A stretch of DNA of 64,000 nucleotides, from assembly GCF_041355105.1 (NCBI RefSeq), contig NZ_JBFUPK010000001.1:496001-560000 (forward strand), written 5' to 3'. Below are positions 44,199-53,447 of this stretch, in pieces; positions within the stretch are counted from its first letter, which is position 1; the number at the start of each line of letters is the position of its first letter. The position numbers and the translations under genes were made by a program. The notes beneath the pieces were generated by a model, which ran no database searches, was not told where the DNA came from, and saw only the letters and a list, made by a program, of their open reading frames with translations. The stretch comes from Terriglobus sp. RCC_193. Lineage in GTDB: Bacteria; Acidobacteriota; Terriglobia; Terriglobales; Acidobacteriaceae.

Positions 44199-47100
44199 AT
44201 GTGGATAGTCCGTCTTGCGCTCAATAAGCCTTACACGTTTATTGTAGCTTCGATTCTCATCCTTGTTCTTGGGTTCTCTTCGATTGCGACGACACCGACG
44301 GACATCTTCCCCAACATTGATATTCCGCAGGTAACGGTCATCTGGTCCTACTCTGGCTTGCCGGCCAAGGAGATGGAGCAGCGCATTACGACCTTCAGCG
44401 AGTTCGTAATGGCGGTGGTCAATGATGTGAAGTCGATTGATTCGCAAACCACCAATGGCGCGTCTGTCATCAAGATTTCGTTCCAGCCCCAGGTACGTAT
44501 TGATGCTGCCATGTCACAAGTGGGTGCTGCAGTAAATTCCATCCGCTTCCGTATGCCACAGGGTGTAAATCCACCTTGGATTCTTCGCTTCAGCGCATCC
44601 ACGGTACCTATCATTCAGTTATCGCTCTCAAGTGACACTCTTTCAGAGTCAGAGATTTATGACTATGGTCTGTTCCGTGTCCGTCAGCAATTGACGAAGG
44701 TTCCGGGAACGCTTCTGCCTACACCCTATGGCGGTGTTGCACGCCAGATCATGGTCGATCTCGATCAAAATGCGCTTCTGGCAAAAGGTCTTACTCCGAT
44801 TGATGTGACCAATGCCATTAACGCGCAGAACGTTACGCTTCCTTCGGGTACGGCGAAGGTCGAAAACACCGAGTACACCGTTAGTACCAACTCCAGTCCC
44901 GTTGATGCATTGTCTCTGAACGATGTTCCCATTAAGCAGGTGAACGGCGCGATGGTGTACATGCGAGACGTTGCTCATGTACGAGATGGCTGGTCCGTGC
45001 AGCAGAACGTTGCAAGAGCTAATGGAAAGCCTGCGGCGCTTCTCACCATTATGAAAACGGGATCGGTATCCACACTGGATATCGTGAAGCAGATCAAGGA
45101 TGATGTGCTGCCTGCATCGCGTGCTGCAGCGCCCAAGGGATTGAAGATTACTGAACTCTTCGACCAATCCATCTTTGTGAAGGCATCCATTGTTGGAGTC
45201 CTGCGCGAAGGTCTGATCGCTGCTTCTCTTACGGCGCTGATGATCCTGCTCTTTCTTGGGAGCTGGCGTAGCACCTTAATCATTGCTATCTCAATTCCAT
45301 TATCGATTCTGAGTTCCATCATTGTCCTCAGCGCGCTTGGGGAAACGATGAATACGATGACCCTTGGCGGTCTTGCGCTCGCGATTGGCATCCTCGTGGA
45401 TGACGCGACCGTAACCATCGAAAACATTCATCGTCACATGCACGGACAATCTCTTCGCGACGCAGTTCTTATCGGCGCATCGGAGATTGCAACACCTACA
45501 CTGGTTTCGACGCTTACGATCTGCATCGTGTTTGTCTCTGTCGTCTTCCTGACGGGGCCTGCAAAGTTCCTATTTACTCCGATGGCGCTTGCAGTCGTCT
45601 TCGCCATGTTGGCTTCCTATGTGCTCTCTCGCACGCTGGTGCCGGTCCTGGTGAACTTTCTCCTTGGGGCGGAGCACAATTTCGAGGGGCACTCTACGCA
45701 GCCTGCGGACAATGCTGGTGCTCCGTCGTTCTTCCGCCGCATCAACGAACGCTTCAACCAGTGGTATGAGCGGCTGCAGCATCGTTACACCGCGGCGCTG
45801 GAAGCATTCCTTGCTCATCGTCGGAAGGCACTTTTTGCATCGGTTGCTGTGATGCTTTCAGCCTTCGTTTTACTGCCGTTCATCGGACGCGACTTCTTCC
45901 CCAGTGTGGATGCGGGGCAGATTAAGTTGCACATTCGCACGCACCCCGGAACGCGAATCGAGAAGACGAAGGTCATCTTCAGTCAAGTTGAGGATGAAAT
46001 TCGCAAAACGATTCCGGCCGATGAAACAGAGCTGGTGATGGATAACATCGGACTTACGCCGGAGACGTTTAACTACGCATTTGGCGATGGCTCCACGATC
46101 AGCAGTGCAGATGGTGAAGTTCTCATCGCATTGAATGAAAAGCACCATTCCACGCAGGGATACATCAAGCAGCTTCGTGCAGAGCTTCCAAAGAAGTTCC
46201 CTGATGAGACGTTCTTCTTCCAGCCTGCGGACATGGTGACGCAGATCCTGAACTTTGGTTTGCCTGCGCCGATTGACATCCAGATACAGGGATACGATCC
46301 TGCGAATTACGGCATTGCCAAGCGTCTGCGTGAGCAATTGGCAACCGTGCCTGGTGCTGTTGATGTGCATATGCATCAGGTGGTCGATGCGCCGGATCTG
46401 CATCTTGATATCGACCGTGTTCGTGCAGCACAGTTTGGATTGACGCAGCAGGATGTGGCGAACAGCCTATATGTTTCGCTAAGTTCGAGCGCCGCAGTAC
46501 AGCCAAATTTCTGGCTCGATCCGAAGATGGGAATCACCTACACGGTCGCCGCACAGACACCGCAATACAGCATTGACTCCATTAACGCCCTGCAGAATAC
46601 ACCGATCCCTATGCGCACGATGGCCAATCGGACGGAGGTGTTGGGTAACATGGCAACGCTTCGCCCCGCTGTTATGCCTGTCGTGATCAATCACCACAAT
46701 GGCGCACCGGTCTATGACATCTACGCGAATACCCAGAACAGCGACCTTGGTTCTGTGGCTGCGAAGGTGAATCGCATTGTGAAGCAGGAGAGTGCGAATC
46801 TGCCGCCGGGAACAAAGATTGTTGTTCGTGGCCAGGTGGAGAGCATGAATGAGGCATTCACGCGTCTTGGTGTCGGCCTCACGTTTGCAGCGCTGCTGGT
46901 GTATCTGTTGATGGTTGTTAACTACCAGAGCTGGCTCGATCCGTTCATCATTATCTGCGCTCTGCCAGGTGCCTTCTGCGGCATCGTGTGGGCGCTGTTC
47001 CTTACTCAGACAACCTTTAATGTTCCATCACTGATGGGCGCCATTATGTCGATTGGTGTCGCTACGGCTAACTCAATCCTGCTTGTCACGTTTGCAAACG

Positions 47101-47366
47101 AACTACGAGCCAACGGTGAGTCGCCTTTACAGGCTGCTGTAACGGCAGGTTTCACGCGTCTAAGGCCAATCATTATGACGGCCTGCGCCATGATCATCGG
47201 CATGTTGCCGATGGCCCTTGGAATGGGTGAGGGCGGCGAACAGAATGCACCGTTGGCCCGCGCTGTTATCGGCGGACTCAGCATGGCAACCTTCGCAACT
47301 CTCTTCTTTGTTCCTTTGATGTTCACGTTGATTCACGGAAGAAACACCACTCAGGAGGCCGCATGA
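44199..47366 (+). CDS. RND efflux transporter, inner-membrane pump (AcrB/MdtB-like)
   Basis: 1055 residues, full RND length. There is a first membrane helix after MWIVRLALNKPYTFIVASIL, then the porter motif FPNIDIPQVTVIWSYSG, the helix-4 segment LGGLALAIGILVDDATVTIENIHRH with the proton-relay Asp pair, and a second half with GAIMSIGVATANSILLV and MTACAMIIGMLPMALGMGEG. It exports drugs or hydrophobic compounds using the proton gradient. GGAG lies 10 bases before the ATG. The adaptor gene overlaps it by four bases and the outer-membrane channel gene follows. Confidence 0.94.
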   Translation: MWIVRLALNKPYTFIVASILILVLGFSSIATTPTDIFPNIDIPQVTVIWSYSGLPAKEMEQRITTFSEFVMAVVNDVKSIDSQTTNGASVIKISFQPQVRIDAAMSQVGAAVNSIRFRMPQGVNPPWILRFSASTVPIIQLSLSSDTLSESEIYDYGLFRVRQQLTKVPGTLLPTPYGGVARQIMVDLDQNALLAKGLTPIDVTNAINAQNVTLPSGTAKVENTEYTVSTNSSPVDALSLNDVPIKQVNGAMVYMRDVAHVRDGWSVQQNVARANGKPAALLTIMKTGSVSTLDIVKQIKDDVLPASRAAAPKGLKITELFDQSIFVKASIVGVLREGLIAASLTALMILLFLGSWRSTLIIAISIPLSILSSIIVLSALGETMNTMTLGGLALAIGILVDDATVTIENIHRHMHGQSLRDAVLIGASEIATPTLVSTLTICIVFVSVVFLTGPAKFLFTPMALAVVFAMLASYVLSRTLVPVLVNFLLGAEHNFEGHSTQPADNAGAPSFFRRINERFNQWYERLQHRYTAALEAFLAHRRKALFASVAVMLSAFVLLPFIGRDFFPSVDAGQIKLHIRTHPGTRIEKTKVIFSQVEDEIRKTIPADETELVMDNIGLTPETFNYAFGDGSTISSADGEVLIALNEKHHSTQGYIKQLRAELPKKFPDETFFFQPADMVTQILNFGLPAPIDIQIQGYDPANYGIAKRLREQLATVPGAVDVHMHQVVDAPDLHLDIDRVRAAQFGLTQQDVANSLYVSLSSSAAVQPNFWLDPKMGITYTVAAQTPQYSIDSINALQNTPIPMRTMANRTEVLGNMATLRPAVMPVVINHHNGAPVYDIYANTQNSDLGSVAAKVNRIVKQESANLPPGTKIVVRGQVESMNEAFTRLGVGLTFAALLVYLLMVVNYQSWLDPFIIICALPGAFCGIVWALFLTQTTFNVPSLMGAIMSIGVATANSILLVTFANELRANGESPLQAAVTAGFTRLRPIIMTACAMIIGMLPMALGMGEGGEQNAPLARAVIGGLSMATFATLFFVPLMFTLIHGRNTTQEAA

Positions 47367-48613
47367 TTACACAGGAAAACCAGACCCGCGACCGCGTTCA
47401 GACACAAAAGGGAAGCCGCATAAAGGCAGTAGGACTAGGGACCGTTATTGCAATTGCCCTGGTCGCTGTTGGCGCCGTACCCAGGATCGCGAGTTATCGT
47501 GAAGCACTGGCGGCCACCAATGATGCTCCGGTAATGCACCCGGTCGTCACGGTCATCCATGCGCAGAAGGGCGAGCCTACTTCACAACTCATCCTGCCAG
47601 GCAACGTCGAGCCTCTCTATACGGCCAATCTCTTTGCCCGCGTGGATGGCTACGTGGAACGCCGCAATGTAGACATCGGAACAAAGGTGCGAGCAGGCCA
47701 GGTTCTTGCTGTCATTTCCTCACCAGAGATCGATCAGCAACTGAGCCAGGCGAAGGCAACCCTTGCTCAATCACAGGCTGCATTGCTGCAGTCGCGGGCT
47801 GCACTGGAGCAGGCGAAAGCGAATGCCGAACTTGCGCGCATTACGAAAGAACGCGATCTTCCTCTTGGAGAGCAACATGCCATCTCGCAACAGATTGTCG
47901 ATTCAGCGGTGCAGACGCACAACGCCCGTGTGGCTGATGTAGCGGCCGCAAATGCGAACATTGCAGCCGCTGAGGCAGCCGTAGTTGCAAACCAGGCAAA
48001 CGTTGCAAGGCTGCAACAGATGCAGGGCTTCGAACATATTGTCGCTCCGTTTGACGGTGTGATTACACAGCGCAACATTGAACGTGGCGACCTGGTAAGT
48101 GCAACGGCTCCTGCTGGTGGGAAGCCACTTTTCAGCATCGCGCAAAGTGACACATTGCGAGTCTATGTCGACGTGCCGCAGTCGGAAGCGGTCAACATCC
48201 GTGACGGACAGAGTGCTGTTATCCAGGTAAGTGAACGTCTCGGTCGCAATTACAGCGGAACCGTTACACGCAATGCATCCGCACTGAACGACGCCGCAAG
48301 AACGATGCGAACGGAGGTGCAGGTGGCGAACGGCGATGCGTCGTTGCTGCCGGGTATGTATGCGCAGGTTCACTTCACGCTATCGCAGCAGCATGCATCG
48401 CTTGTCATTCCTACCAGCTCACTTGTGGTGGACGGTGCCGGTATGCATGTTGTCACGGTCACCTCGCAGCATAATCTCCATTTCGTCCCAGTCACAATCG
48501 GAAAAGATATGGGTAAAGAGGTTGAAGTATTAGCTGGATTGAACGGCAGTGAATCGCTCGTTTCAAGTCCGAGCGATGTACTTAGTGAGGGGCAACATGT
48601 GGAAGTCCGCTAA
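47363..48613 (+). CDS. RND periplasmic adaptor (membrane fusion protein)
   Basis: 416 residues. An N-terminal membrane anchor (VGLGTVIAIALVAVGAVP) is followed by the lipoyl half-motif LFARVDGYVERRNVDIGTKV, an alanine-rich coiled-coil hairpin (about 120-210), the second lipoyl half FDGVITQRNIERGDLV, and beta-barrel and membrane-proximal domains (RTEVQVANGDASLLPGMYAQ). It joins the pump to the outer-membrane channel. The ATG overlaps the pump stop (ATGA), and the downstream channel gene starts within it. Confidence 0.93.
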   Translation: MITQENQTRDRVQTQKGSRIKAVGLGTVIAIALVAVGAVPRIASYREALAATNDAPVMHPVVTVIHAQKGEPTSQLILPGNVEPLYTANLFARVDGYVERRNVDIGTKVRAGQVLAVISSPEIDQQLSQAKATLAQSQAALLQSRAALEQAKANAELARITKERDLPLGEQHAISQQIVDSAVQTHNARVADVAAANANIAAAEAAVVANQANVARLQQMQGFEHIVAPFDGVITQRNIERGDLVSATAPAGGKPLFSIAQSDTLRVYVDVPQSEAVNIRDGQSAVIQVSERLGRNYSGTVTRNASALNDAARTMRTEVQVANGDASLLPGMYAQVHFTLSQQHASLVIPTSSLVVDGAGMHVVTVTSQHNLHFVPVTIGKDMGKEVEVLAGLNGSESLVSSPSDVLSEGQHVEVR

Positions 48614-50039
48614 TCCAAATCATTTGCTTCATCGTGCGGGACGAGCTGCGGTTGCAGCCTTTCTTGTACTCCTCGTTGCCGGTTGCAAGGTGGGGCCGAA
48701 CTATGCGCGCCCTGCCGTGGTTACGCCTCAGGCATACCGTGGAGCGATGGCGCCTGCGATTGTTAGCGAAACGTCTATTGCAGAGCAGGACTGGCGCACG
48801 ATCTTTACTGATCCGGTGTTGCAAAGCCTCGTTGATGAAGCGCTGAAGAACAATCTTGACCTGAGAATTGCGGCGCAACGAATTCTTGAGGCGCAAGCTC
48901 AAGTGGGCATCATTCGGTCGCAGCAACTGCCCAGTGTCGGCGCTGGCGGAAGCTTCAGCGCACTTCAATTACCAGCTGGACTTGCGAATAAGAATGCAGA
49001 TGGTACATCCAACGATTTCATTCGTGGAGGCGGATTCAGCGCCTCCGCTGCATGGAACCTAGACTTCTGGGGGCTTTATCGCCGACAGACGGAGGCTGCG
49101 CGAGCGGAGCTTCTGCAAACGGAATGGGCTCAACGCGCAACGCGTGCGTCCCTGATTGAGGAGATCGCTACGGCGTACTTCCAACTGCGCAGCCTCGATT
49201 CGCAGTTGGAGATTACACAAAATACGATCAAAGCGAGAGAAGACTCGCTTCATCTCACACAGTCGCTGGAACGATACGGAGCGGGTTCGCGTGCGGACAC
49301 ACGACAGGCAGAGGAGCTTCTTCATACCGCACAAGCGAATTTGCCGGAAATCAGGCGGCAGATAGTAATCCAGGAGAATGCCATCAGTGTACTGCTCGGT
49401 CACAATCCTCAGGGGGTACAGAGGGGGTTGAGTGTAACGGAGCAGCCACATCCCGCATCTGTGCCTGCGGGACTGCCGTCGGAACTACTGGAGCGTCGAC
49501 CCGATGTTCGCAAAGCCGAAGCAGAGCTGATGGCGGCCAATGCCCGTATCGGTATCGCAAAGGCGCAGTTCTTCCCGCAAATCTCGCTTACGAGCATGGG
49601 CGGTTCTGCAAGTAATCAGCTACAGAGTATCTTCGACGGCAAAAATGCTTACTGGTATGCCGCCGGTTCACTCACGCAACCAATCTTTGCCGGCGGACGC
49701 ATCACAAGCAACTATAAGTATTCCCAGGCACAGCAGCAGGAGATGCTGGCGAGTTATCAGAAATCTATTCTTAATGCATTCAGGGACGTATCCAATTCTC
49801 TCGTGACGTATCGAGAAACGCAGAACCTCCGGGAAGAGCAGCATCAAGTGGTCATCTCCGCAGCCGATGCTGTTCGTCTTGCACGTCTTCGTTATTCGGG
49901 AGGAAATACAAGCTACCTTGAAGTACTCACGACGGATACGGATCTGTACGACGCCCAATTGAAGCTGGCACAAGCAGAGGCGCAAGAAGCTGGTTCACTT
50001 GTGAATCTTTATGCGGCTTTAGGTGGAGGGTGGAAATAG
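48597..50039 (+). CDS. RND outer-membrane channel lipoprotein (NodT/OprM family)
   Basis: 480 residues. A lipobox (LLVAGC) is followed by KVGPNYARP, the usual start of mature NodT-family channels, and the duplicated helical-barrel repeats with ATAYFQLRSLDSQLEITQ and ELLERRPDVRKAEAELMAANARIG. It forms the exit duct of the efflux complex. The ATG at 48597 has GTGAGGGG just upstream and overlaps the adaptor gene by 17 bases; a longer in-frame start at 48549 would put the lipobox too far in. Confidence 0.92.
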   Translation: MWKSANPNHLLHRAGRAAVAAFLVLLVAGCKVGPNYARPAVVTPQAYRGAMAPAIVSETSIAEQDWRTIFTDPVLQSLVDEALKNNLDLRIAAQRILEAQAQVGIIRSQQLPSVGAGGSFSALQLPAGLANKNADGTSNDFIRGGGFSASAAWNLDFWGLYRRQTEAARAELLQTEWAQRATRASLIEEIATAYFQLRSLDSQLEITQNTIKAREDSLHLTQSLERYGAGSRADTRQAEELLHTAQANLPEIRRQIVIQENAISVLLGHNPQGVQRGLSVTEQPHPASVPAGLPSELLERRPDVRKAEAELMAANARIGIAKAQFFPQISLTSMGGSASNQLQSIFDGKNAYWYAAGSLTQPIFAGGRITSNYKYSQAQQQEMLASYQKSILNAFRDVSNSLVTYRETQNLREEQHQVVISAADAVRLARLRYSGGNTSYLEVLTTDTDLYDAQLKLAQAEAQEAGSLVNLYAALGGGWK

Positions 50040-50181
50040 GCTTTTCAGGGGAAGCTGTCAGTACAACATTCCGAACGCTCCACTGCGTCCGTGTCTCATC
50101 GCGGAGACTTCGACGGGTATGCTGGATGCCACTGCGAAGACTCGTAGCGAATTGTTGCGAAATGTAGGGGAGTGGATTTTC

Positions 50182-51327
50182 ATGTACCGATGCGGGATGC
50201 GAATGCTGGTGGCAGCATGTGTAGTTTGGGCAGGAACTGCGGGGGCGCAGTGGATCCCTTCCCATGCCAATGATCCTGGCGTGGCGCCTGTGGGCGAGTT
50301 CATCTATGCACCCGCAACGGTGACTCCGCAATGCCACGCGTCGACGATTGTGGCTTTGAAAAATGGCGATCTGCTGGCCGCCTGGTTTGGCGGCCAGGCG
50401 GAGCGCGCACCGGACGTCGCCATTTATACCGCGCGCAAACACAAAGGCGTATGGTCCGCACCGGTTGAAGTGGCACGCGAAAAGAATGGTGATCAGGGAA
50501 TCCCGACGTGGAACCCGGTGCTGTTTCATACGCGCGATGGCAAGCTCTGGCTCTACTACAAATATGGTCCCAGCCCGGAAACGTGGGCAGGGATGCGCAT
50601 GGTGAGCTCGGATGAAGGCAAGACGTGGTCGGCAAAGGAGCGTCTGCCGGACGGTATTCTTGGTCCCATCCGTGCGAAGCCACTGGTGTTGTCCAGCGGT
50701 GTGATCGTCAGTGGCTCTTCGAATGAAGGCAAGGATGGATGGCGGGTATTCATTGAGCGGAGTGCTGATGGCGGCAGCACATGGAAGCGAATCGGTCCTT
50801 TCACCATAAGCCGGGAAGAAGATGCGGCCGCGAAACCATGGCCTGACCCACCATTGGACTCATCGGAAGTGCGCGCCAAGGACAAGGGGCCTCGCCCCTA
50901 CTCCGGCATCATTCAGCCGTCAGTAATTTCTCTGGGCGGCAAACATCTGCGTTTCTACGCGCGTTCGAAGACGCTTGCGTCGCGTATCGTCGTGTCCGAT
51001 TCGATGGATGAAGGTGTGTCGTGGTCCACCCCTCATTACCTGGATCTGCCCAACAACAACTCCGGTCTTGATGTTGTTGCTTTGAAAGACGGACGTGTGG
51101 TGATGATCTTCAACGACACAACACGCGGACGGTCCCCATTGAATCTCGCCGTGAGCACGGATGGTGAGCATTTCCGTATCTTTGCCACACTGGAAAAGAG
51201 CGAAGGGGAATATTCGTATCCTGCGATCATTCAGGGTAACGACAAGGCCCTGGAGATGACCTATACCTGGCATCGCACCACGATCAAACACGTGCGCCTG
51301 GAACTTGCACAGGTTCCTGCACGATAG
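50182..51327 (+). CDS. Secreted sialidase-like (BNR/Asp-box) protein
   Basis: 381 residues with a signal peptide (MLVAACVVWAGTAGAQ). Asp-box motifs of a six-bladed propeller are visible: SSDEGKTWSA, SADGGSTWKR and SDSMDEGVSWS, plus HASTIVALKNGDLLAAWFGG near the N-terminus. This subfamily (exo-alpha-sialidase-like, common in soil Acidobacteriota and Planctomycetes) often acts on other glycans, so true sialidase activity is not certain. AGGGGAG about 9 bases before the ATG fixes the start. It follows the efflux operon by 142 bases. Confidence 0.82.
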   Translation: MYRCGMRMLVAACVVWAGTAGAQWIPSHANDPGVAPVGEFIYAPATVTPQCHASTIVALKNGDLLAAWFGGQAERAPDVAIYTARKHKGVWSAPVEVAREKNGDQGIPTWNPVLFHTRDGKLWLYYKYGPSPETWAGMRMVSSDEGKTWSAKERLPDGILGPIRAKPLVLSSGVIVSGSSNEGKDGWRVFIERSADGGSTWKRIGPFTISREEDAAAKPWPDPPLDSSEVRAKDKGPRPYSGIIQPSVISLGGKHLRFYARSKTLASRIVVSDSMDEGVSWSTPHYLDLPNNNSGLDVVALKDGRVVMIFNDTTRGRSPLNLAVSTDGEHFRIFATLEKSEGEYSYPAIIQGNDKALEMTYTWHRTTIKHVRLELAQVPAR

Positions 51328-51359
51328 GGAGTCACCATGTTGCTTCGTCGTCAGCCGGT

Positions 51360-51500
51360 ATGTTTCGTTCTGCGTTGGCAGCAGGGTTGCATGGTGCGTA
51401 TGACTTCACGCTGCTGCCCGGATCCTCGGCCCGGAAGCTGGACTTGCAGCCGATCGATCTGATCAATGTCGGGCCATTGCCAGAGACATCAAGCCGTTAA
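51360..51500 (+). CDS. Possible 46-residue C-terminal remnant, unrecognised
   Basis: A short frame reads FRSALAAGLHGAYDFTLL, then KLDLQPIDLINVGPLPE, and ends at 51500. It looks like the end of a larger exported protein rather than a free gene, but no family is recognised and the upstream frame runs into the sialidase-like gene. Low certainty. Confidence 0.2.
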   Translation: MFRSALAAGLHGAYDFTLLPGSSARKLDLQPIDLINVGPLPETSSR

Positions 51501-51510
51501 ATGAGGATGG

Positions 51511-51846
51511 CTATGCGTGTTCCGCAGCTTCGACGCTGGGGTATAGCTTCAGCACGGTATCTGCTTTCGTAAGAGCAATCAGCATCTGGACACGCTTGGT
51601 CGGCAATGTGAGCGCCAGGGTACGGCTTTCCTTTTGCAGCGCTGCGTGTAGCGTCAGGAACGCGCCAAGTCCGGCGGAATCCATATGCGGAATGCCGCTC
51701 AGGTCCACGATCACGCGCTTTGCCGTGACAGCTTTCGTTGCAGAGTGGAACTCGGGAAGAACATTGACGTTGAGGGGCCCATCCGGACGCAGAATCACGG
51801 TATCCGGCTGAGCGCTCTGCTGCTGCGCGATGGGAAAAGAAGACAT
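51511..51846 (-). CDS. STAS-domain anti-sigma factor antagonist
   Basis: 111 residues. ILRPDGPLNVNVLPEFHSA, RVIVDLSGIPHMDSAGLGAF (conserved phosphorylatable Ser in MDSAGL) and the final helix form a STAS domain like SpoIIAA/RsbV. It would release an anti-sigma factor when dephosphorylated. No anti-sigma kinase is adjacent. The ATG at 51846 fits the domain; the longer frame overlaps the divergent J-domain gene. Confidence 0.88.
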   Translation of the reverse strand: MSSFPIAQQQSAQPDTVILRPDGPLNVNVLPEFHSATKAVTAKRVIVDLSGIPHMDSAGLGAFLTLHAALQKESRTLALTLPTKRVQMLIALTKADTVLKLYPSVEAAEHA

Positions 51847-51940
51847 GTCGCAACTATGGTAACGGATGTGAGGCCAGGGAACCCAACTGGTTATTGCGCA
51901 GCGCTTTCCTGTCTTTACACAATGGAAGATGGGGTGATGT

Positions 51941-52267
51941 ATGCGCATGGACTGGCGGGAACTCGATCCGGTCGAACCGCAGGGTGCTGTGAATGCGCTC
52001 CCATGGGCATGGACGGAGCTTTCTTCCGCAAAACGCCCTCAGCCAGACATATTTGCGGCAAGTTGCGCGGAACTTGGGATAGAAGCATCTGCGGATCGAA
52101 ACGCGATCCAAGCGGCCTATCGCGCCATGGTTCTGAAGCATCATCCAGATAGAGCGCATCCGTCGGTTCGTGCTGAAGCGGAAGAACGGATGAAGCGCAT
52201 CAACGTGGCATACCAGCTCCTTCTGCGGAAGTATGGCGAAGGAATGCAGAAGGCTTCACGCGTATGA
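51941..52267 (+). CDS. J-domain protein, first gene of ubiquitin-like operon
   Basis: 108 residues. After about 40 residues with Trp-rich MDWRELDP and LPWAWTEL, a J-domain runs to the end: CAELGIEASADRNAIQAAYR, the Hsp70-stimulating HPD at 68-70 (KHHPDRAHP) and RMKRINVAYQLLLRKYG. No Gly/Phe, zinc or client-binding domains are present, so it is a minimal class C type J-protein. Its stop overlaps the start of the E1 gene (ATGA), so it is translationally coupled to the conjugation genes. It could bring DnaK to targets or to conjugation complexes; this is an inference. Confidence 0.85.
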   Translation: MRMDWRELDPVEPQGAVNALPWAWTELSSAKRPQPDIFAASCAELGIEASADRNAIQAAYRAMVLKHHPDRAHPSVRAEAEERMKRINVAYQLLLRKYGEGMQKASRV

Positions 52268-53418
52268 ATCCGACAACACATCTGACGCATGCGGACCGAT
52301 ACAGCAGGCAGACGCTGTCCGGCTGGCGACAGGATGTGCTGGCCGGGGCGCGGATGCTTGTGGTGGGGGCTGGCGCGCTTGGTAATGAGGTACTCAAAAA
52401 TCTCGCGCTCAGTGGTATCGGTCTTGTCGATGTTATGGATTTTGATGTGGTGGAGAGCAGCAATCTGTCGCGCTGCATTTTGTTTCGTGACGAGGATTTG
52501 CATTGCATGAAGGCGCGTGTGGTGCCAAAACGGCTCCGGGAAATTTCACCGGAGATCGAAACACGAGCGTTGCCGCTGGATGTCTGCGTGGATGTAGGGG
52601 CCGGTTTGCTGCGTGGTTATGACATGGTGCTCGGCTGCATGGACAACATTGAGGCTCGCCTCGCCCTTGGTAGATTGTGTCGTGATGCCGGTGTGGTGTA
52701 TCTGGATGGCGGTATGGATGCTGCCGGTGGCCAGGTGAGTTTGTTTCATCCATACGATGGTGCCTGCTTTGAATGCGGCATGACGGCGCGGATGTGGGAA
52801 CGCGTGGCACAGAGGCAGTCCTGCCTTCGCATGGGAACGGGTGAGGAGGAGATGGATTCCATGCCGATGGCGGCAACTGCAATGATGGCTTCTTCCATCG
52901 GAGCATTGCAGGCGCAGGAAGCTGTGCGGTGGCTATTGCGTGAAACGGGTAAGACGCATGCGCCATTGCAGCCCGGACAAAAAGTCTGTCTGCAGACCGC
53001 ACCCTATGGCATGTTTGTGGTTTCTGCTTCGGTTTCTTCGCAGTGCGAAACGCATCAGCGGATCGCAGTGACGCATTGTTTCGCAGGGTCACCCGTGGAA
53101 GTCACCGTTGCACAACTGCTGGATGCATTTGCAGCCGATGCGCTTTCGTTGCCGTGGGATGTAGTTACGTGCATGGAGTGCCTTGATTGCTGCGTAGAGG
53201 AATGTTTGTTGCCACTGCATCAGATAACCAGAAAGCAGATGCACTGCCCCCGCTGCGGCAGGGTGCGATCACCAGAGATGCAATCCTCGATTGCGCGCGA
53301 AGACGCGCTGGCGGGACATACGCTGATGGAACTCGGAGTACCGCAATTGTCCGTGCTTGATCTTTCACGAACCACCATGACCGGCGAAAGCGAAAGGATA
53401 CGGGTGGAACTGGTATGA
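52264..53418 (+). CDS. E1-like ubiquitin/ThiF-family activating enzyme
   Basis: 384 residues. The ThiF/MoeB adenylation domain is clear: ADRYSRQTL, nucleotide loop VVGAGALGNEVLKNL, DFDVVESSNLSRCILFR with the arginine, GCMDNIEAR, and MPMAATAMMASSIGALQAQEAV. CFEC is a first zinc Cys pair. Cys in QRQSCLRMG is a candidate thioester residue. Unlike plain MoeB, a C-terminal extension of about 150 residues carries CMECLDCC and CPRC. It should adenylate the C-terminus of the ubiquitin-like protein and pass it to E2. It overlaps both neighbours by four bases. Confidence 0.9.
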   Translation: MNPTTHLTHADRYSRQTLSGWRQDVLAGARMLVVGAGALGNEVLKNLALSGIGLVDVMDFDVVESSNLSRCILFRDEDLHCMKARVVPKRLREISPEIETRALPLDVCVDVGAGLLRGYDMVLGCMDNIEARLALGRLCRDAGVVYLDGGMDAAGGQVSLFHPYDGACFECGMTARMWERVAQRQSCLRMGTGEEEMDSMPMAATAMMASSIGALQAQEAVRWLLRETGKTHAPLQPGQKVCLQTAPYGMFVVSASVSSQCETHQRIAVTHCFAGSPVEVTVAQLLDAFAADALSLPWDVVTCMECLDCCVEECLLPLHQITRKQMHCPRCGRVRSPEMQSSIAREDALAGHTLMELGVPQLSVLDLSRTTMTGESERIRVELV

Positions 53419-53447
53419 GTCTGGACCGCAACGAGACAGGAGAAAAG

